DNA from: Lachnoclostridium sp. UBA1781
GTDB taxonomy: Bacteria > Bacillota > Clostridia > Lachnospirales > Lachnospiraceae
Length of the DNA: 7,164 nucleotides
Direction: 5' to 3'
Assembly (NCBI GenBank): GCA_002315495.1
Contig: DCGJ01000070.1
Location: 1-7,164 of the forward strand
Below the pieces are notes generated by a model. It was given only the letters and a program-made list of their open reading frames with translations. It was not told the DNA's origin and made no database searches. A program made the translations under genes and the position numbers. Shown here piece after piece: positions 5,161 to 7,164 of this stretch. How positions within the stretch are numbered: position 1 is the first letter of the stretch; the number at the start of each line of letters is the position of its first letter.

Positions 5161-6036
5161 TTAGCTGTAGAACTTTGCCTTAACCTCATCCACCGGCATA
5201 TCGTAGCCGTCCGTAAACAGACGGAACGCTTCTACGCCCTGCCACAAAAGCATGCCCTTACCGCCTACGCAAATACAGCCTGCTTCCTTTGCTTCCTTAA
5301 GCATCTTGGTCTCTTCCGGATTGTACACGGCATCACAAACCACAAGTCCCGGACGGAATGCGGAAAGGTCCTTCACCACGCTCTGATCGGCGAGATTCGG
5401 ATTCATACCGACAATGGTCGCATTTGCAAAAATATCTGCAGACTGAATCTCTGCGGTCATCTTTGCGGTATCGTCAATATCGTATACGTTCACAACGATT
5501 CCCGGAACAGCCTGACGAATCTTCTCTGCGGTCTCCAAGGTTCTTGCGAAAAATGCGTCATTCTTATTGAAGATGGTAATCTCTCTTGCGCCGTCTAATG
5601 CACACTGCACCTGAATCGCGGTTGCAGCACCGCCACCACCGGCAACGACCAGCTTCTTACCCTTAATATCAATGCCATGGTCCTTCAGATTGTTGACAAA
5701 TCCGGTACCGTCGGTGATATGACCGATGAACTTTCCGTTGTCATTCACAATCGTGTTAATTGCACCGATAATCTGTGCAGCCGGTGAAAGCTCATCCATG
5801 TACTTTGCGGCTTCCGTCTTATCCGGCATGGTTACATTACCACCCTTCATATTAAAGAGACGCATTGCCTTGATTGCTTCCTCTACGCGATCCACCGGAA
5901 TATCGAGTGCCACATATACATAATTTAAACCGAGCTTAGCAAAACTAAAGTTGTGCATTGCAGGAGATCCGGAATGTCCTACCGGAGAACCAATCAATGC
6001 CAACAGCTGTGTATGTCCGTCAATTCTTGCTTCCAT
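5161..6036 (-). CDS. aroE: Shikimate dehydrogenase (AroE/YdiB type)
   Basis: This 291-residue cytoplasmic enzyme reversibly reduces 3-dehydroshikimate to shikimate with a nicotinamide cofactor. The substrate half carries GSPVGHSGSPAMHN (16-29) with the SxS pair Ser22/Ser24, catalytic Lys73 in GNVTMPDK, Asn94 in GAINT and Asp109 in TDGTGF. Lys-Asn spacing matches E. coli AroE. The Rossmann half has GGGGAATA (133-140), and Gln266 in MLLWQGVEAF is the late substrate residue. The cofactor loop after the second strand reads FNKNDAFFARTLETAEKI, like YdiB (NRRDEFF) rather than the NRT loop of strict NADP enzymes. NAD use or quinate activity is therefore possible, and its 291 residues are nearer YdiB than E. 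coli AroE. The ATG follows GAGGT (6044-6048) by 7 nt. The adjacent aroK argues for a biosynthetic role. Confidence 0.94.
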   Translation of the reverse strand: MEARIDGHTQLLALIGSPVGHSGSPAMHNFSFAKLGLNYVYVALDIPVDRVEEAIKAMRLFNMKGGNVTMPDKTEAAKYMDELSPAAQIIGAINTIVNDNGKFIGHITDGTGFVNNLKDHGIDIKGKKLVVAGGGGAATAIQVQCALDGAREITIFNKNDAFFARTLETAEKIRQAVPGIVVNVYDIDDTAKMTAEIQSADIFANATIVGMNPNLADQSVVKDLSAFRPGLVVCDAVYNPEETKMLKEAKEAGCICVGGKGMLLWQGVEAFRLFTDGYDMPVDEVKAKFYS

Positions 6037-6063
6037 GTCAAGTACCTCATGTTCTTCTTAATC

Positions 6064-6090
6064 CCGAGCAGGAAAATGCCCTCTGCCCGG
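6064..6090 (-). other. Hairpin in the aroE 5' leader
   Basis: In the minus-strand transcript CCGGGCAG (6090-6083) pairs with CUGCUCGG (6071-6064), giving 8 bp with one G.U around an 11-nt loop. It lies between the predicted start (about 6093) and the aroE ribosome binding site. No U-run follows, so it is not a terminator; it may stabilise the message or be a regulatory leader. I recognise no known RNA family. Confidence 0.45.
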
Positions 6091-6099
6091 TTCGAAGTG

Positions 6100-6128
6100 A
6101 TTATATCATAGGTTTAGCGATTTATCAA
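6100..6128 (-). promoter_or_regulatory. Strong sigma-A promoter of aroE-aroK
   Basis: On the minus strand TTGATA (6128-6123), a 17-nt spacer and a perfect TATAAT (6105-6100), preceded by TGA as an extended -10, give a near-consensus promoter. The leader to the aroE ATG would be about 57 nt. Confidence 0.85.
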
Positions 6129-6157
6129 AACTTTTCTTCTTTAGTGCGTTAAACCGC

Positions 6158-6196
6158 AAAAACGAATCGAGCGGCCTTATTGCTAAGACCGCTCGA
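6158..6196 (-). terminator. Minus-strand hairpin terminator just upstream of the aroE promoter
   Basis: As minus-strand RNA, UCGAGCGG-U-CUUA pairs with UAAG-G-CCGCUCGA (6196-6167): 13 bp with one U.G, capped by a GCAA (GNRA) tetraloop. After a 4-nt UUCG come five U (6162-6158). On the plus strand the wobble becomes a C-A mismatch and no T-run follows, so the minus orientation is favoured. It would stop transcription arriving from the right before the aroE promoter, yet no minus-strand gene is visible there. Confidence 0.65.
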
Positions 6197-6206
6197 CCCT
6201 AATTTA

Positions 6207-6259
6207 TGAGCAAGAGAGTGATAATGGCATGTTTCGTGATTCGTTGCTCAGTGAATCAC
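6207..6259. repeat. Two interleaved, competing inverted repeats
   Basis: TGAGCAA (6207-6213) pairs with TTGCTCA (6244-6250), and GTGATTC (6236-6242) pairs with GAATCAC (6253-6259); both arms are perfect over 7 bp. The order A-B-A'-B' makes them alternatives rather than nested. A full pseudoknot would need a 2-nt loop to span a 7-bp helix, which is too short. They lie between the two minus-strand terminators. Confidence 0.4.
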
Positions 6260-6271
6260 ACAATGCTTGCC

Positions 6272-6285
6272 GGAGACAGGTCCCC
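6272..6285 (-). repeat. REP-like GGGGAC element (copy 2)
   Basis: On the minus strand this reads GGGGACCTGTCTCC, able to form a 5-bp hairpin with one G.U around CCTG. It begins with the same GGGGACCT as copy 3 (6521-6536), which is on the opposite strand, and sits just beyond the terminator at 6295-6327. Confidence 0.35.
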
Positions 6286-6294
6286 TAACAACGC

Positions 6295-6327
6295 AAAAAA
6301 GGCGCTATCGAAATCGATAACGCCTTT
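6295..6327 (-). terminator. Minus-strand intrinsic terminator without an upstream gene
   Basis: As minus-strand RNA, AAAGGCG-U-UAUCG (6327-6315) pairs with CGAUA-G-CGCCUUU (6310-6298) around an AUUU loop, 13 bp with one U.G, followed by six U (6300-6295). The plus strand has a C-A mismatch and only TTT after the stem, so it is weaker that way. It has all the hallmarks of an intrinsic terminator, but the upstream DNA on that strand (6328-6566) has no credible coding sequence. Confidence 0.8.
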
Positions 6328-6342
6328 GTCTCTACGTCAGTT

Positions 6343-6371
6343 ATCTTACCACTTTTCCTTTGACAATGCAA
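6343..6371 (-). promoter_or_regulatory. Possible minus-strand promoter
   Basis: On the minus strand TTGCAT (6371-6366) and TAAGAT (6348-6343) are 17 nt apart. Initiation near 6336 would give an RNA of about 45 nt ending at the 6295-6300 U-run, or about 180 nt if it reads through to 6158. This is the only minus-strand promoter-like pair I found that could feed the two terminators; AT-rich DNA produces such matches by chance. Confidence 0.3.
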
Positions 6372-6382
6372 TACTTATTTCA

Positions 6383-6415
6383 CGAAGAATTATTCGACAA
6401 TAATGACGGATTATT
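6383..6415. repeat. AT-rich short inverted repeats upstream of the oxidoreductase promoter
   Basis: CGAAGAATTATTCG (6383-6396) is a near-palindrome with one mismatched pair, and AATAAT-GACGG-ATTATT (6399-6415) is a perfect 6-bp inverted repeat. They lie 55-85 nt upstream of the plus-strand -35 and could be regulator sites. Such repeats are easily made by chance in AT-rich DNA, so confidence is low. Confidence 0.25.
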
Positions 6416-6468
6416 ATGCCTTTCTTTATCGTATTAGAGTGCTGCATTTTCTACGGTCCATTTAGGCT

Positions 6469-6498
6469 TTGCGAGGAGCATTTTGCAAATGCTATAAT
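6469..6498 (+). promoter_or_regulatory. Extended -10 promoter of the partial oxidoreductase gene
   Basis: TTGCGA (6469-6474), an 18-nt spacer and a perfect TATAAT (6493-6498) preceded by TGC form an extended -10 promoter. Start near 6505 gives a leader of about 60 nt that contains the GGGGAC hairpin and the ribosome binding site of the gene at 6567. Confidence 0.72.
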
Positions 6499-6520
6499 GA
6501 ACTGAAGATCAAGGATTCTT

Positions 6521-6536
6521 GGGGACCTCTGTCCCC
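6521..6536. repeat. GGGGAC palindrome (REP-like copy 3) in a 5' leader
   Basis: GGGGAC-CTCT-GTCCCC is a perfect 6-bp, GC-rich hairpin with a 4-nt loop, about 15 nt after the predicted start of transcription and 18 nt before the ribosome binding site GAGGTG (6555-6560). No T-run follows. It shares its core with the elements at 2815 and 6272. Confidence 0.5.
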
Positions 6537-6566
6537 TGATGCAATACATTATGCGAGGTGCTTATT

Positions 6567-7164
6567 ATGGATATGGAGAAGTATAACCAGTGGCCTGCAC
6601 GCCACAGAAACGACAACCCACCAAACGAGAAAATCATTAAGCTTGGCCGCAAAATCACAGATGTTGCCGGGCACATGTTCGGCGGCGTTAAGGTAGACGA
6701 CCCGGAGTATTGGGGGCTTGCCGAAATCATTACGGAGGAAATGGCAGACGTCGGGCTCAAGATGAAGAAGCGTACTCCTTACACATTTTCCGAGATGTGC
6801 AAGCTCTGTAAGATTGACAAGGCCGGGGAAGCAGACTTCCAAAAGCTTCTGGATGAGATGAGTTATATCGGTCTTTTGGAATACGATTATGGCTACCACT
6901 ATGACCACAAGGGACGTACTGCTCCGCAGTCGGAGCGCCGTTACGTGCTCCCAATGTTTGTACCGGGTTCCGCAGAGCTTTTCAACATGGAGGAGCTTCC
7001 GGACGGAAGCAACCCGCGACTCCGCGATCATCCGGACATTGCCGCATTTTTCGAAAGAATGACCTTTATTCCGCTTGCCGGCGTTACGGAGATGGTACCT
7101 CCGGGAGGTGCCGGTATCGGTATGCAGGTCATTCCGGTCGAAAAAGCAATTTCGATGGAAAATA
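6567..7164 (+). CDS. N-terminal part of a probable large Fe-S/flavin oxidoreductase of Clostridia
   Basis: An open frame of 199 codons runs off the right edge. It starts at ATG 6567, 6 nt after GAGGTG; a second in-frame ATG at 6573 is possible. The translation begins MDMEKYNQWPARHRNDNPPN and contains ITDVAGHMFGGVKVDDPEYWGL (31-52), a helical stretch with FSEMCKLCKIDKAGEADFQKLLDEMSYIGLLEYD like a winged-helix segment (about 74-107), and FFERMTFIPLAGVTEMVPPGGAGIGMQVIPVEKAISMEN (161-199). It has no signal peptide or membrane segment. From memory, this conserved N-terminus belongs to long (about 900-residue) anaerobe proteins whose later parts carry 4Fe-4S and pyridine-nucleotide/FAD modules. None of those motifs is inside the window, so the function is inference. 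The coding strand is certain from unbroken reading and codon pattern; antisense frames are shadows. Confidence 0.6.
   Translation, partial: MDMEKYNQWPARHRNDNPPNEKIIKLGRKITDVAGHMFGGVKVDDPEYWGLAEIITEEMADVGLKMKKRTPYTFSEMCKLCKIDKAGEADFQKLLDEMSYIGLLEYDYGYHYDHKGRTAPQSERRYVLPMFVPGSAELFNMEELPDGSNPRLRDHPDIAAFFERMTFIPLAGVTEMVPPGGAGIGMQVIPVEKAISMEN

Noticed and set aside
6037..6099. T-box or other known amino-acid leader before aroE
   Set aside because: No T-box sequence or terminator/antiterminator pair is visible; the leader is only about 57 nt with one hairpin and no U-run.
6207..6259. A true H-type pseudoknot from the interleaved repeats
   Set aside because: The loop after the second A arm is only 2 nt and would have to span a 7-bp helix; alternative hairpins are more reasonable.
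6206..6403. Plus-strand 65-residue open frame
   Set aside because: It runs straight through the 6295-6327 terminator hairpin, has no ribosome binding site, and its sequence is unlike a protein.
6549..7031. Minus-strand 160-residue open frame
   Set aside because: It is antisense to the conserved-looking plus-strand frame starting at 6567, which has a promoter and a ribosome binding site; the minus frame looks like shadow.
1..7164. CRISPR array, tRNA, IS element or prophage
   Set aside because: I saw no regularly spaced direct repeats, cloverleaf with CCA end, transposase or phage gene on either strand.

Overview
This looks like chromosomal housekeeping DNA from a low-to-mid GC Firmicute. A member of the Clostridia, probably Lachnospiraceae-like, is my best guess. 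The reasons are a Ktr-type potassium system, a DegV lipid-binding protein, a QueT queuosine-precursor transporter behind a preQ1-type leader, strong AGGAGG-like ribosome binding sites, sigma-A promoters with extended -10 elements, and a partial protein resembling large oxidoreductases of anaerobic Clostridia. The genus assignment is inference. I see no phage, transposase, CRISPR, tRNA or rRNA.

Left part (1-2784, all minus strand). The order of transcription is a TetR-type regulator, a hotdog-fold thioesterase, the potassium channel subunit KtrB, and its regulatory subunit KtrA, which runs off the window. The gaps are 13, 49 and 26 nt with no terminator between them, so one operon is plausible. 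The KtrA fragment has Thr where the middle Gly of the dinucleotide-binding motif normally sits.

Middle (2785-4524). A 262-nt divergent intergenic region separates tetR from degV on the plus strand. It holds a REP-like GGGGAC hairpin, a widely spaced 10-bp inverted repeat, and clustered GTGTTA/TAACAC half-sites that could be an operator. degV is followed by a clean promoter (TTGCAT-16-TATAAT), a short leader resembling a preQ1-I riboswitch that runs into the ribosome binding site, and queT. A strong bidirectional hairpin terminator ends queT on the plus strand and aroK on the minus strand.

Right part (4574-7164). aroE and aroK form a minus-strand pair catalysing two successive steps of the shikimate pathway: reduction of dehydroshikimate to shikimate, then its 3-phosphorylation. 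A consensus extended -10 promoter drives aroE. The 530 nt between aroE and the next gene (6037-6566) encode no credible protein. They hold two hairpins that pair fully only as minus-strand RNA (each with a U.G wobble) and are followed by U-runs, so they look like two tandem minus-strand terminators with no visible upstream gene. There are also two further GGGGAC palindromes, competing inverted repeats, and an extended -10 promoter for a plus-strand gene that starts at 6567 and continues past the window. That last gene is a 199-residue N-terminal fragment of what is probably a large Fe-S/flavin oxidoreductase.

The best candidates for something undescribed are the gene-free 6129-6500 stretch (possible small RNA or double insulator), the unusual queT leader, and the TetR-thioesterase-KtrBA linkage. 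I found no clear evidence of a wholly new system.
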